Source: Chloroflexota bacterium (GTDB lineage: Bacteria; Chloroflexota; UBA6077; JACCZL01). From it: 42,803 nt of DNA. Under the pieces are notes generated by a model. That model was given only the letters and a program-made list of their open reading frames with translations, was not told the origin of the DNA and ran no database searches. Shown in pieces: positions 30,353-38,794 of this stretch. A program made the translations under genes and the position numbers. How positions within the stretch are numbered: position 1 is the stretch's first letter; each line of letters opens with the position of its first letter. The stretch covers positions 1-42,803 of the forward strand of contig JADZEM010000032.1 in NCBI GenBank assembly GCA_020850535.1, written 5' to 3'.

Positions 30353-33025
30353 TTACGCGGCGTCCGTTTTCGTGGTCGACGTGTCTTCGCCGTCGAGGAG
30401 GGCCGTCACCGCGTCGCTGGTCAGCGGGTGTGCGAAGAAGAACCCCTGACCCTGATGGCAGCCCAGCGCTCGGAGCCGGTGCAACTGCTCGGGCGTCTCG
30501 ATGCCCTCGCCGGTGACGGCCAGGTTCAGGCCCCGCGCAAGGTCGATCACGCTCCGCACGATCATCACGCTCTGGTCGTCGTTGCCGAGGCCGCTGATGA
30601 ACGAGCGGTCGATCTTGAGCGTATCGACGGGGAACCGCAGCAGGTAGTTCAGCGACGAGTAGCCGGTCCCGAAGTCGTCGATGGCCAGCCGGACGCCAAG
30701 CTCCTTCAACTGCCAGAGGATGCGGACGGCCTCATCACCTTCCTGGGTGACGACGCTCTCGGTGATCTCCAGCTTCAGGCAGCCAGGGTCCAGGTCCGCC
30801 TCGTGCAGCGCCCGCACGATGTCATCGGCAAGGCCCGGGTGCCGGAACTGCCGCACCGACAGGTTGACGCTGACGATCAGCGGCGGGTCCATCGGCGCGG
30901 CGCGCTGCCACGCCTTCGCCTGCCGGCACGCTTCTTCGATGACCCACTGGCCGATGGGCACGATCAGGCCGGTGGCCTCGGCAAGCGGGATGAACTGCAT
31001 CGGCGAGACGACGCCACGCTCCGGGTGGACCCAGCGCAGCAACGCCTCGACCTCGCGGATGCCGCCGCCTTCGAGCCCGAGGATCGGCTGATACATGACC
31101 CGCAGCTCGTTCCGCTTGATGGCGTGGCGCAGGTCCGCTTCGAGCTGCAGCCGGTCGAGGGCCGTCGCGCTCATGCTCTGATCGAAGACCTCGTAGCGGC
31201 CCTTGCCGCCAGACTTCGCGCCGTACATGGCGAGGTCGGCGTCGCGGAGGAGCGTCTCGGTGGTGTCCACGCCGGGCCGGCTCAGGACGATGCCGATGCT
31301 GACGCCCGGCACGAACTCGCGGCCGTCGAGCGGGATCGGCTCGCGCATCGTCTCCTGGATGCGCTCGGCCACAACGATGGCGTCTGCCTCGTTGCCCACG
31401 TCGTTCAGGAGGACGGTGAACTCGTCACCTCCAAGCCGCGCCGCCGTCTCCTGGCTGCGCAGGCAGGCCTTGAGCCGCCCGGCGATGGTGACCAGCAACG
31501 CATCGCCGGCCTTGTGCCCCAGCGAGTCGTTGACCACCTTGAAGTTGTCCAGGTCGAGGAACATGACGGTCAGGCGTTGCTGATTCCTGGCTGCGCCCTG
31601 GAGCGCGTGCTCCAGCCGATCCAGGAAGAGCGCCCTGTTCGGCAGGCCAGTCAGGCTGTCGTAGAAGGCGAGGTGCTCCAGCTCGCGCTCGGCGCGCCGC
31701 CGTTCGCCGATCTCGCGGGTCAGCAGCTCGTTGGCCTCGGACAGGTCGGCTGTGCGCTCCTGGATCCGCTGCTCCAACTGGTTCCGGGAGACGGTCGTCT
31801 CGCGCAGCCGCCGTACCATCTCGTTGAACGACTCGGCCAGCACTTCCAGCTCGCGGTCGGCGTGCAGCCCGAGCTGAATGTTGACGTGCTCCAGGTCGCC
31901 GCTGGTGATGCGGCGGGCGGCGACGGTGACCGCCGAGAGCGCACTGCTAATGCGCCGGGCCAGCACCACGCCGACGGTCGCGGAGATCGCCAGCGCCAGC
32001 GCCGCCCAGAGGAGCGCGTGGCGCAGGAAGTCGTTGGCCGCCGCCTGGAACGTCGCCACGGGCAGGGCTGCAACGTAGCTCCAGGAGGTCGTACTGAGCG
32101 GCACGGCGACGGCCCGCAGCTCGGAGGACCCGTTGCTCCAGGTGAGCGTCGTCGGATGCTGAATGCCGACGGCTGGGACCAGATCGGCCTCGCCGAGCGG
32201 GCCGGGCGCTGGATTGTTGCCCCAGCGCTTGTCGCTGGCGAGCGCGGCGCTGACGGTTGGTTGGAGGGGTACGATGGGCCGCAACAGCCAGGAGGGGTCG
32301 CTGCTGCTGCTGATGACCAGCCCGCTCTCGTCCAGCAGGATGCCCGTTGCGCCGGCTCCGACCCGTGCCTGCGCCGATTGGACGATACCCTGCACCCAAT
32401 CGAGCTTCGAGCGGGAGCGCAGGATGCCGACGACGATGCCGCGCTCGTTGGTCACCGGGAACGAGTGGAAGATGGACGGGGCGTTGGTGATGGTCGAGAT
32501 GCTGACGCCGGAGATGAACGGCCGCCCGAACATCGCCTCGGCGAAGTAGTCGCGCTGACTGACGTTCTGGCCGATATCGGTCGGGCTGCTGCTGGCGATG
32601 AAGGTGCCGTTGGCGTCGGCCAGGGCGATCGAGTCAACGTCCGGGGCGATGCTGGCGTGCCCACGCAGGATGTCGAAGATCGGCTCAAGCCGGGCCGGTC
32701 GCTGCTCGGGGGCCGTCAGGACGAAGTCCCCGATGACATGCATGCTGGCCAGGGCGCGCAACTGGTTCATGCGCTGAGCATGCCAGGCGTCGATGCCGCT
32801 GGCGACGCCTCGCGCATCGGCGGTGAGCGCCGCTTGCGCCTGCTCGTCCAGCCCACGGATGGCGCGGTAGGTGCCGAGCCAGGTGAGGGCAACGGCCAGC
32901 GTCGCGCAGAGCATGATGTTCAGCAGGCCGATGCGCGCGGCCAGCGACATGGTGGCCCGCCGAGGGCTCCCTCGCTCTGAGATTTCCGGTCCAGTCGCCG
33001 TCCCGTTCGTCGTGCCAGCCGTCAT
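30353..33025 (-). CDS. Membrane GGDEF-EAL protein with dCache and HAMP domains (c-di-GMP turnover)
   Basis: An 890-residue protein. Two membrane segments (about 31-52 and 337-357) enclose an outer dCache-type sensor (about 55-330). HAMP (about 358-412) and a coiled coil follow. The GGDEF domain (about 450-612) has an intact GGDEF at 532-536; the inhibitory I-site position has RSQE instead of RxxD. The EAL domain (about 630-875) has intact EALLRW (660-665), ITES and DDFGTGYSS. It may therefore make and degrade c-di-GMP, with the net activity set by the sensor. ATG 33025 has GAGG 5 nt upstream. It is divergent from the CDF transporter gene. Confidence 0.93.
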   Translation of the reverse strand: MTAGTTNGTATGPEISERGSPRRATMSLAARIGLLNIMLCATLAVALTWLGTYRAIRGLDEQAQAALTADARGVASGIDAWHAQRMNQLRALASMHVIGDFVLTAPEQRPARLEPIFDILRGHASIAPDVDSIALADANGTFIASSSPTDIGQNVSQRDYFAEAMFGRPFISGVSISTITNAPSIFHSFPVTNERGIVVGILRSRSKLDWVQGIVQSAQARVGAGATGILLDESGLVISSSSDPSWLLRPIVPLQPTVSAALASDKRWGNNPAPGPLGEADLVPAVGIQHPTTLTWSNGSSELRAVAVPLSTTSWSYVAALPVATFQAAANDFLRHALLWAALALAISATVGVVLARRISSALSAVTVAARRITSGDLEHVNIQLGLHADRELEVLAESFNEMVRRLRETTVSRNQLEQRIQERTADLSEANELLTREIGERRRAERELEHLAFYDSLTGLPNRALFLDRLEHALQGAARNQQRLTVMFLDLDNFKVVNDSLGHKAGDALLVTIAGRLKACLRSQETAARLGGDEFTVLLNDVGNEADAIVVAERIQETMREPIPLDGREFVPGVSIGIVLSRPGVDTTETLLRDADLAMYGAKSGGKGRYEVFDQSMSATALDRLQLEADLRHAIKRNELRVMYQPILGLEGGGIREVEALLRWVHPERGVVSPMQFIPLAEATGLIVPIGQWVIEEACRQAKAWQRAAPMDPPLIVSVNLSVRQFRHPGLADDIVRALHEADLDPGCLKLEITESVVTQEGDEAVRILWQLKELGVRLAIDDFGTGYSSLNYLLRFPVDTLKIDRSFISGLGNDDQSVMIVRSVIDLARGLNLAVTGEGIETPEQLHRLRALGCHQGQGFFFAHPLTSDAVTALLDGEDTSTTKTDAA

Positions 33026-33254
33026 GCGATCCTCATCGAGCTGTCTGTGCGTAGACAGCCGCTCGGTGGAATGTGGCGTCAGATGCTCGGCGCATTCCCC
33101 TCATCGGCGCGTCGGAGCGCCAAGGCTGAGCCAGCAAGACGACCATGGAGGTGCTGCTACGCAATATATCGGCGGAAGTGGGGCACTGAGATAGTGTTGG
33201 CGTCATGGTGATGCGGCGCGCACGCGATCCGGGACCGCTCGGCCATCTCGTGCG

Positions 33255-34313
33255 TTGTCTCATCTGAGGGCCAGTCCGTATCATTACGGGGACGGAGCCA
33301 GGGGCAGGCGTCATGACGATGCAGGCCCGCCCGCCAACCTTCGGAGAGCAGCCACGCACCAGCACCAGCACGGTCACGACCCGCACGCTGGCCCGCACGG
33401 ACCCCACGATGCGACGGCGGCGAACCAGCGGCGGCTGCTGGTGGTTCTCGGTCTCACTACGGCGTACCTGCTGGCGGAAGTCGTCGGCGGCCTCCTCTCC
33501 GGCTCGCTGGCCCTGCTGGCCGACGCCGGCCACATGCTCACGGATGTGTTTGGCCTGACGATGTCGCTGGCGGCGTTGCGTATCGCTGCGCGGCCTGCGA
33601 CGCCCTCCAAGACCTACGGCTTCCATCGTGCCGAGGTGCTGGCCGCCGTCGCCAACGCGATCCTGCTGTTCGGCATCGCCGTCAGCGTGCTCTACGAGGC
33701 CTGGCACCGCTTTGCCGAGCCGGAGGCCGTCGCCAGCGTGCCGATGCTGGTGGTGGCTGTGGGCGGCCTGATCGTCAACGCCGTCGGCTTCAAGGTCTTG
33801 CATGGGGCGGCGCACAGCAGCCTGAACATGCGTGGCGCGATGCTGGAAGTCGTCGCGGACATGGTCGGGTCAGTCGGCGCGATCCTCGCCGCCGTCACCA
33901 TCATGCTCACGGGCTGGACCCAGGCCGACCCGCTGGTCTCGGTGCTGGTGGCACTGTTCATCCTGCCACGGGCCTGGGCGCTGCTCCGGAGCGGCCTCGA
34001 CGTGCTGCTGGAGGCGACGCCCGCGCACCTGGATCTCAAGAAGGTGGTCGGGGCGATGGCCCTGGTGCCGGGCGTGGCGGCGGTGCACGACGTGCACGCC
34101 TGGACGATTGCCAGCGGGTACGTCGCCATGAGCGCCCACGTCCAGGCGACGGGCCGCCCCTCCGCCGACGTGCTGCACGACCTGCAGCGGCTGCTGCGCG
34201 ACGACCTGCACGTCGGGCATATCACCCTGCAAGTTGAGAGCGCCGACCACATCGATGACGGCGCGTGCTGCGTGGTCGATCCGCGCTGCCTCCCCACCGG
34301 CTTAGGGTCGTAG
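33255..34313 (+). CDS. Cation diffusion facilitator (CDF) metal transporter, uncertain start
   Basis: About 352 residues if read from a TTG at 33255. Six membrane helices run from about 60 to 245 and a cytoplasmic C-terminal domain follows (VHDVHAWTIASGYVAMSAHV), as in CzcD/ZitB-type Zn2+/H+ antiporters. The first metal half-site is normal (His93, Asp97 in DAGHMLTD). The second reads LEVVADMVGS, so Glu198 stands where His is usual, with Asp202 kept. A His-rich N-terminus (HQHQHGHDPHAGPHGPHD) precedes helix 1. No ATG or GTG with a ribosome binding site lies in this frame before helix 1. The good-looking ATG at 33313 is in another frame, so a frameshift or TTG start must be considered. Confidence 0.85.
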   Translation: MSHLRASPYHYGDGARGRRHDDAGPPANLRRAATHQHQHGHDPHAGPHGPHDATAANQRRLLVVLGLTTAYLLAEVVGGLLSGSLALLADAGHMLTDVFGLTMSLAALRIAARPATPSKTYGFHRAEVLAAVANAILLFGIAVSVLYEAWHRFAEPEAVASVPMLVVAVGGLIVNAVGFKVLHGAAHSSLNMRGAMLEVVADMVGSVGAILAAVTIMLTGWTQADPLVSVLVALFILPRAWALLRSGLDVLLEATPAHLDLKKVVGAMALVPGVAAVHDVHAWTIASGYVAMSAHVQATGRPSADVLHDLQRLLRDDLHVGHITLQVESADHIDDGACCVVDPRCLPTGLGS

Positions 34314-34326
34314 ATCGCAAGTCATA

Positions 34327-34389
34327 GGTTCTGGGTTTCAGGTTTCGGGTCTCGGCTGATGTGTCCCCCGAAACCTGAAACCCAGAACC
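34327..34389. repeat. Long perfect hairpin, family C element or terminator
   Basis: Perfect 23-bp arms (34327-34349 and 34367-34389) with a 17-nt loop; the left arm begins GGTTCTGGGTTTCAGG. It starts 14 nt after the CDF gene stop codon and ends 44 nt before the next gene, so it could terminate transcription, although no T-run follows. The AT-containing arm sequence differs from the surrounding genes. Confidence 0.65.
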
Positions 34390-34433
34390 GCTCCGTGCTA
34401 CCGTCTCCCTGAACGTACTCATGGGAGAGTCAG

Positions 34434-35450
34434 ATGCCAACGAAGGATGGACGCGTCGGCTTTGGCGTCATCGGGCTGAACTTCGGCCTGGGACGCTGCC
34501 GCGCGATTCAGCAGGTGCCCGAGGCCGAACTGGTCGCCGTGGCCTCGCGGACCGAGCAGACGGCCCAGCGCGTCGGCGCAGAGCTGGGGGTCGACGCGTA
34601 CAGCGACTACCATCGCCTGCTGGCCCGCGACGATGTGGATGTCGTCTGCGTGTTCACCCCGAACGCCTTCCACCGCGACATCGCCATTGACGCCGCCAGG
34701 GCCGGCAAGCACCTCGTGGTGACGAAGCCGCTCGAGATCACCCTGGACCGGGTGGATGCCATCATCGAGGCGGCCGAGGCGCACGGCGTCAAGCTGGCGA
34801 CGGAGTACATGGAGCGGTTCAAGCCCGGGCACTACCTGGGGTATCAGGCCATCGCCGACGGCTCGCTGGGCCGGCTGGTGACCGGCGAGTTCACCTACAA
34901 ATGCTTCCGTCCGCAGAGCTACTACACCGGCACCCGTGGCACCTGGGCCGTGGACGGCGGCGGCGTGATGCTGCTCCAGGCGATCCACTCGCTGGACGTG
35001 ATGCTCTGGTACCTGGGCGAGGTCGAGAGCGTGGTGGCGCGCACGGCCACCCTGACCCATGCGATGGAGACCGAGGATACGGCGCTGGCGCTGGTCACCT
35101 TCACCAGCGGCGCGATGGCGACGCTCGTCGGCACCACGACGTTCCACAACGACCGCCCGGCCGGCCAGTACGGCGGCGGCTCGATGACGCGCATCGAGAT
35201 CGGCGGGGACAAGGGCAGCCTGATCCTGACCGATGGGCAGGTGGCGATGTGGAAGTCGCTGGAGGCCGACCAGCCGCCAGAGGCCGTGTCGCCGGTCCTG
35301 AACACGTTCCAGGACATGGCGCGCTGGGTCCGCGACGACGCCTACACCTCGCCGACGCTGGTGAAGGCGGCAGACTCGCGCAGGGCCATCGAGCTGATCC
35401 TGGCGATCTACGAGTCGGCGCGGAGCGGGCAGGTGATCCGGCTCAAGTAG
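34434..35450 (+). CDS. Gfo/Idh/MocA family oxidoreductase
   Basis: A 338-residue NAD(P)-dependent oxidoreductase. The Rossmann motif is GFGVIGLNFGLG (9-20), less regular than GxGxxG. The family EKP motif appears as VVTKPLEI, keeping the catalytic Lys but with Thr for Glu. The substrate domain has GGGVMLLQAIHSLDVMLWYLG with the conserved His-Asp. This pattern fits dehydrogenases of sugars, inositols or their acids. GGGAGAG stands upstream of ATG 34434. It differs clearly from the WbpB-like Gfo/Idh at 17920 and is not next to other sugar-nucleotide genes. Confidence 0.88.
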   Translation: MPTKDGRVGFGVIGLNFGLGRCRAIQQVPEAELVAVASRTEQTAQRVGAELGVDAYSDYHRLLARDDVDVVCVFTPNAFHRDIAIDAARAGKHLVVTKPLEITLDRVDAIIEAAEAHGVKLATEYMERFKPGHYLGYQAIADGSLGRLVTGEFTYKCFRPQSYYTGTRGTWAVDGGGVMLLQAIHSLDVMLWYLGEVESVVARTATLTHAMETEDTALALVTFTSGAMATLVGTTTFHNDRPAGQYGGGSMTRIEIGGDKGSLILTDGQVAMWKSLEADQPPEAVSPVLNTFQDMARWVRDDAYTSPTLVKAADSRRAIELILAIYESARSGQVIRLK

Positions 35451-35472
35451 CACGGGGGCCGCCACCCCGGAT

Positions 35473-35585
35473 GGCCCTCACCCCCCAGCCCCCTCTCCCT
35501 GTGCGCGGGCGAGGGGGAGACACACGAGACTGGCGTTGCTCCCCCTCTCCCGCGCACAGGGAGAGGGGGCAGGGGGGTGAGGGCC
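35473..35585. repeat. Long palindromic element, family D (C/G-rich)
   Basis: Two 47-bp arms (35473-35519 and 35539-35585), complementary except for two positions, enclose a 19-nt loop. The left arm starts GGCCCTCACCCCCC and contains CCCCTCTCCCTGTGCGCG. It begins 22 nt after the Gfo/Idh stop codon. A near-perfect hairpin of this size without coding capacity fits a MITE-like repeat. I recall similar CCCTCACCCCC-type repeats as common in genomes of this kind, but could not search. Confidence 0.8.
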
Positions 35586-35686
35586 TTCCGCGTCGTGGAG
35601 CGGAGCGTATGCGCGGGGAATTAGCCTCCTGTCTCATCGGCGCAACGTTCTAGCAAGTGACAGGCTCCCGGTGGGATACTCCAGCC

Positions 35687-36433
35687 ATGCAGACGCTCCC
35701 CATGACCAATGGTGGTCAGGTTCTACCGAACGGTGAGGTTCGGGCGGAGGATGCTGGCCCGCGTCCGGTCCGCATCCTCGCCATCTGCGACGAGGTCGAC
35801 AAGCGGCTGTACGGCCAGGGCATCGAGGCCAGGCGCGGCCACTACGACCTGCTCCTGACCTGCGGTGACCTGCCGGCCTACTACATCGACTACATCGCCA
35901 GCATCCTCGGGGTGCCGACCTACGGGATCCACGGCAACCATGACGGCTCGTTGGCGCGCAACCAGGATGAGAACGGGCACGGTGCAGACTGGGGCTTCCA
36001 CGAGCTGCATGGGCGGACCGTCAAGGAGCAGGGGCTGCTGATCGGCGGTTTCGACGGCTCGCTACGCTACAACCAGGGCTCGTACCAGTACAGCGAGTTC
36101 GGGATGCGGACGGCGATCTGGGGCATGATCCCGCAGCTGTTGACCAACAAGCTGCTGTATGGCCGCTACCTCGACATCTTGCTGACCCACGCCCCGCCCC
36201 GCCACATCCACGATCAGGAAGACCGTCCGCATCGTGGCTTCGAGGTGTTCCGCTGGTTCTTGCGTACGTTCCGCCCGCGCTACCACCTGCACGGGCACAT
36301 CCACATCTACAACAACCGCACCACGACGCGCACCGTCTACCACGAGACCGAGGTGCTCAACGTCTTTCCGTATCGGGATCTGCTGGTGACGCCGCCGGGC
36401 CGCCGTCAGTCGGCGTCGCTGGGGCCGCCGTAG
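35687..36433 (+). CDS. Calcineurin-like metallophosphoesterase
   Basis: About 248 residues. Phosphoesterase motifs run in order: AICDEVD (Asp35, standing in for the usual D-x-H), LTCGDLPAYY (Asp61), GIHGNHDG (Asn85/His86 in GNHD), LLTHAPP and HLHGHIHIYN. Binuclear metal site residues are thus present, with the first motif in the DEVD variant. Substrate unknown: nucleotide, protein phosphate or lipid-linked. ATG 35687 is chosen; a GTG at 35657 also lies in frame and neither has a strong ribosome binding site. The 3' end overlaps the 3' end of the opposite gene by 77 bp. Confidence 0.85.
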   Translation: MQTLPMTNGGQVLPNGEVRAEDAGPRPVRILAICDEVDKRLYGQGIEARRGHYDLLLTCGDLPAYYIDYIASILGVPTYGIHGNHDGSLARNQDENGHGADWGFHELHGRTVKEQGLLIGGFDGSLRYNQGSYQYSEFGMRTAIWGMIPQLLTNKLLYGRYLDILLTHAPPRHIHDQEDRPHRGFEVFRWFLRTFRPRYHLHGHIHIYNNRTTTRTVYHETEVLNVFPYRDLLVTPPGRRQSASLGPP

Positions 36434-37673
36434 GCGCTGGGGCCGCTGTCGGCGTGGAGGTCGGCGCCGGCGTCGCGGTCGGCGCAGGTGCGGCCTGGCT
36501 GCTCCGGCGCCGACCCGGCCGCCCGGCCTGATCCCGCGCGACGTGCTCCGATTCGAGCGTCGCCACGAACCCTTCGAGGGCGGCCTCCCATGAGACGGCC
36601 GGCGCGCCGTGCTCCAGCATCTCGCTGCGCCACGCTCCGATGCGCGCGACGAAGTCGGCCGAGCGGTCCCCTGGGAAGTACCGGGTGAACCGTTCCTCGC
36701 GGATGCGCTGCCAGAGCGGCCGGAAGACCGAGCCGTACCAGCGCTGCGCAGCGTCGGGGTAGTCGCGGATGCCCTGCTCGGCCTGGAACTCCGCGATCAT
36801 CTCGCCGAGCCGCTTGTAGCTGTCCGGGTGGATGGCCCCCACGTCCCTGAGGCCCGTCGAGCCTTCGAAGGCGCGCCGCTCGGCAAAGGTCCGTGCGGCC
36901 TCCGGATCGGCCAGCGGCACGAACTCGGTGACCTCGGCCTCCATCTCGACCACGTCGATCTCGCGGGCGGCGGCGACGCGGTGATGGCCGTCCAGCACGT
37001 AGTAGCCGAACCCGAGCTTGTACAGGTCCAGCGGCGGCAGCGTTCGCCCCTCCTCCATCGCCTTGCGGATGCCGGCCAGCCGCTCTTCGTCGCTCTTGCG
37101 GCGCTTGAGCGGGCGGAAGTCGGGGCCGAGCTCGCGCACCCGGCCGACCGTGCCGATGATCCGCCCGACCTCGATGGTCCGCAGCCCGAGCGTGCGGCGT
37201 CGGAGCGGGCCAGCCCGGGCGGCGTCGTCGTCAAAGCTGCGGAGAGGGGCGGCGGCTGCCGAATCCAGCTTCGGGCGGACCAGCAGCACGGGGCAGTGGG
37301 CCGCCCGCACGACCTCGTCGGCCACGCTGCCGATGACGACGCTCCGGAGGACCGGCCGCACGTTCGCGCCGAGGATGATCAGGTCGACTTGCTGCTCCCA
37401 GGCCTCGTCCACGATGGCGGCGGCGGTGGAGCCGGTGCGGATCATGCCGGCCGCGCGGACGCCGGCGGCGGCCATCCCGGCCACCAGGATGTCGAGGTAG
37501 GCGCGGGCGGTGGCCTCGGCCGGGCTGATCACCTCGGCAGTCACGGCCCTGGCCGGCAGAATGTGCAACAGGAGCACGTCGGCGTTGAACGCGCGCGCAT
37601 ACTCCTGAGCCACCGGCAGCTTGGCCTCGCCGAGTGGCGTGAGATCGACCGGGATCAGGATCCGTTTGACCAT
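36357..37673 (-). CDS. Universal stress protein fused to a ParB-like domain
   Basis: About 438 residues. Residues 1-133 are a UspA fold (KRILIPVDLTPLGEAKLP ... IIGSVADEVVRAAHCPVLLV type ending). The ATP motif GxxGx(9)G[ST] is altered: GANVRPVLRSVVIGS has Val where the second Gly is expected. Residues about 165-255 form a ParB/Srx-type domain with DLYKLGFGYYVLDGHHRVAA (DGHHR at 228-232). A further helical domain (270-385) and a Pro/Thr/Ala-rich tail follow. ParB-like folds bind nucleotides or cut nucleic acid; a sensor-effector fusion is inferred. ATG 37673 has AAGGG 7 nt upstream. A 17-bp palindrome lies just upstream (37693-37709). Confidence 0.83.
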   Translation of the reverse strand: MVKRILIPVDLTPLGEAKLPVAQEYARAFNADVLLLHILPARAVTAEVISPAEATARAYLDILVAGMAAAGVRAAGMIRTGSTAAAIVDEAWEQQVDLIILGANVRPVLRSVVIGSVADEVVRAAHCPVLLVRPKLDSAAAAPLRSFDDDAARAGPLRRRTLGLRTIEVGRIIGTVGRVRELGPDFRPLKRRKSDEERLAGIRKAMEEGRTLPPLDLYKLGFGYYVLDGHHRVAAAREIDVVEMEAEVTEFVPLADPEAARTFAERRAFEGSTGLRDVGAIHPDSYKRLGEMIAEFQAEQGIRDYPDAAQRWYGSVFRPLWQRIREERFTRYFPGDRSADFVARIGAWRSEMLEHGAPAVSWEAALEGFVATLESEHVARDQAGRPGRRRSSQAAPAPTATPAPTSTPTAAPAPTAAPATPTDGGPAASPADPDTERR

Positions 37674-37692
37674 CACGTCACCCTTTCAGGCG

Positions 37693-37709
37693 GGCCGGCT
37701 CAGCCGGCC
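37693..37709. promoter_or_regulatory. Palindrome upstream of the Usp-ParB gene, possible operator
   Basis: GGCCGGCT-C-AGCCGGCC is a perfect 8-bp inverted repeat around one base, about 20 nt upstream of the start codon. In such GC-rich DNA a chance origin is possible. Confidence 0.2.
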
Positions 37710-37797
37710 GCCGCCCGTGCGCTCTAAGGCTACCAGCGCGCGGCAGTGAGCGTCACCGGGTTCAGGGGTGAACGCCCTGCGTACGAGGCTCACGAGG

Positions 37798-38784
37798 CTA
37801 CGGTATGCTCGGGGCGTGCCCCGGTGCGGCGAGGTCGTCCAGGTTCAGCCCCAGGCGGGCGACGACCTCGCGGACCGGCTCGAAGTCGGCATCAGCGGCT
37901 GGCGCAAACCCGTCGATATTGTCCAGCGCGCGAAGCGCTCGAGCGCCCTCGGCGCTCGCGGCGATTCGCAGCAGCCCCTCCTGCAGGGTTTGCGCCAGCG
38001 CTGCCGGCAGCTCCTTGCGAGCGACGAGTGCGCCGTTTGGGACGGGGGTGGTGCGGGCCAGCACGCGGACACGGGTCAGCACGTCTGGGAGCGACGCCTG
38101 AACCGCCAGGCGAGCGTCGTCGCCGGCGCCGGGGCGGCGCTCGCCAAACGTTGCGCCGCTCTCCACCTCTCGGCGGTAGACTGCCATGACGACACGTTCC
38201 GGCGTGCCGAGGAACGGCGTCTCGGAGAAGGCGCTTGCGGGATCCAGTCCCGCGGACAGCAGCAGGGCGCGCGGCAGCAGGTTGCCCGTCACGGAGGCTG
38301 GCTCGACGAAGGCGATGCGCTTGCGCCGCAGCCCCTCGAGCGTGGTGATGCCGCTGTCGGCGTGCACGACGATCTGCCCGGCGATGGTCCGGCTGCCAGC
38401 GCGCACGCTGGTCAGGAGCGGCTGTGCGCCGACGCGTTCGCGCGCCAGCACGTAGGCGAACGGTCCGAGCCAGCCGACGTCCACGTTGTGCGTGCCCAGC
38501 CCTTCGATGACGGCGGCGTGCGAGGTGGGCGCTGTGAGCTTGATGCGGAGGCCCGTCGCGGCCTCCAACTGCCGCACGAGCGGCTCGCCCGTCGTCACGA
38601 TACGTTGCGGCTCGATGGTGGCGGCGAGGGCTAGCTTGAGCGGGTTGCGCTCGGCGCCGAGCGGGGCGGTCCGCGGCTGCACCATGGTGCAGCCGGCCAG
38701 GACGAAGAGCGTGCAGACCAGGACGGCGCAACGCAGCGGGCTGGGGGGTGAGGTTGCGTCAGGCGTGCGCCACGGAAACCGCAT
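37798..38784 (-). CDS. PhnD-type substrate-binding lipoprotein
   Basis: A 328-residue lipoprotein: signal peptide with lipobox LAGC (29-32), Cys32 being the lipid site. The mature part resembles the phosphate/phosphite/phosphonate-binding PhnD family (VTTGEPLVRQLEAATGLRIKL, VDVGWLGPFAYVLARE, VVHADSGITTLEGLRRKRIA, FVEPASVTGNLLPRALLLSAGLD would be the usual Y/SGY region). It should bind a small ligand outside the membrane. No ABC permease or ATPase is nearby. Instead it starts 10 bp after the stop of a receiver-domain gene, itself preceded by a histidine kinase, so it may act as a ligand-sensing partner rather than a transporter part. Confidence 0.83.
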   Translation of the reverse strand: MRFPWRTPDATSPPSPLRCAVLVCTLFVLAGCTMVQPRTAPLGAERNPLKLALAATIEPQRIVTTGEPLVRQLEAATGLRIKLTAPTSHAAVIEGLGTHNVDVGWLGPFAYVLARERVGAQPLLTSVRAGSRTIAGQIVVHADSGITTLEGLRRKRIAFVEPASVTGNLLPRALLLSAGLDPASAFSETPFLGTPERVVMAVYRREVESGATFGERRPGAGDDARLAVQASLPDVLTRVRVLARTTPVPNGALVARKELPAALAQTLQEGLLRIAASAEGARALRALDNIDGFAPAADADFEPVREVVARLGLNLDDLAAPGHAPSIP

Positions 38785-38794
38785 CGACTCGGCG

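Noticed and set aside
30428-32980. An 850-residue plus-strand frame opposite the GGDEF-EAL gene
   Set aside because: Antisense shadow; no domain, and intact GGDEF and EAL motifs on the other strand.
37798-38784. A phosphonate uptake operon
   Set aside because: No ABC ATPase, permease or C-P lyase gene is present; only the binding protein.
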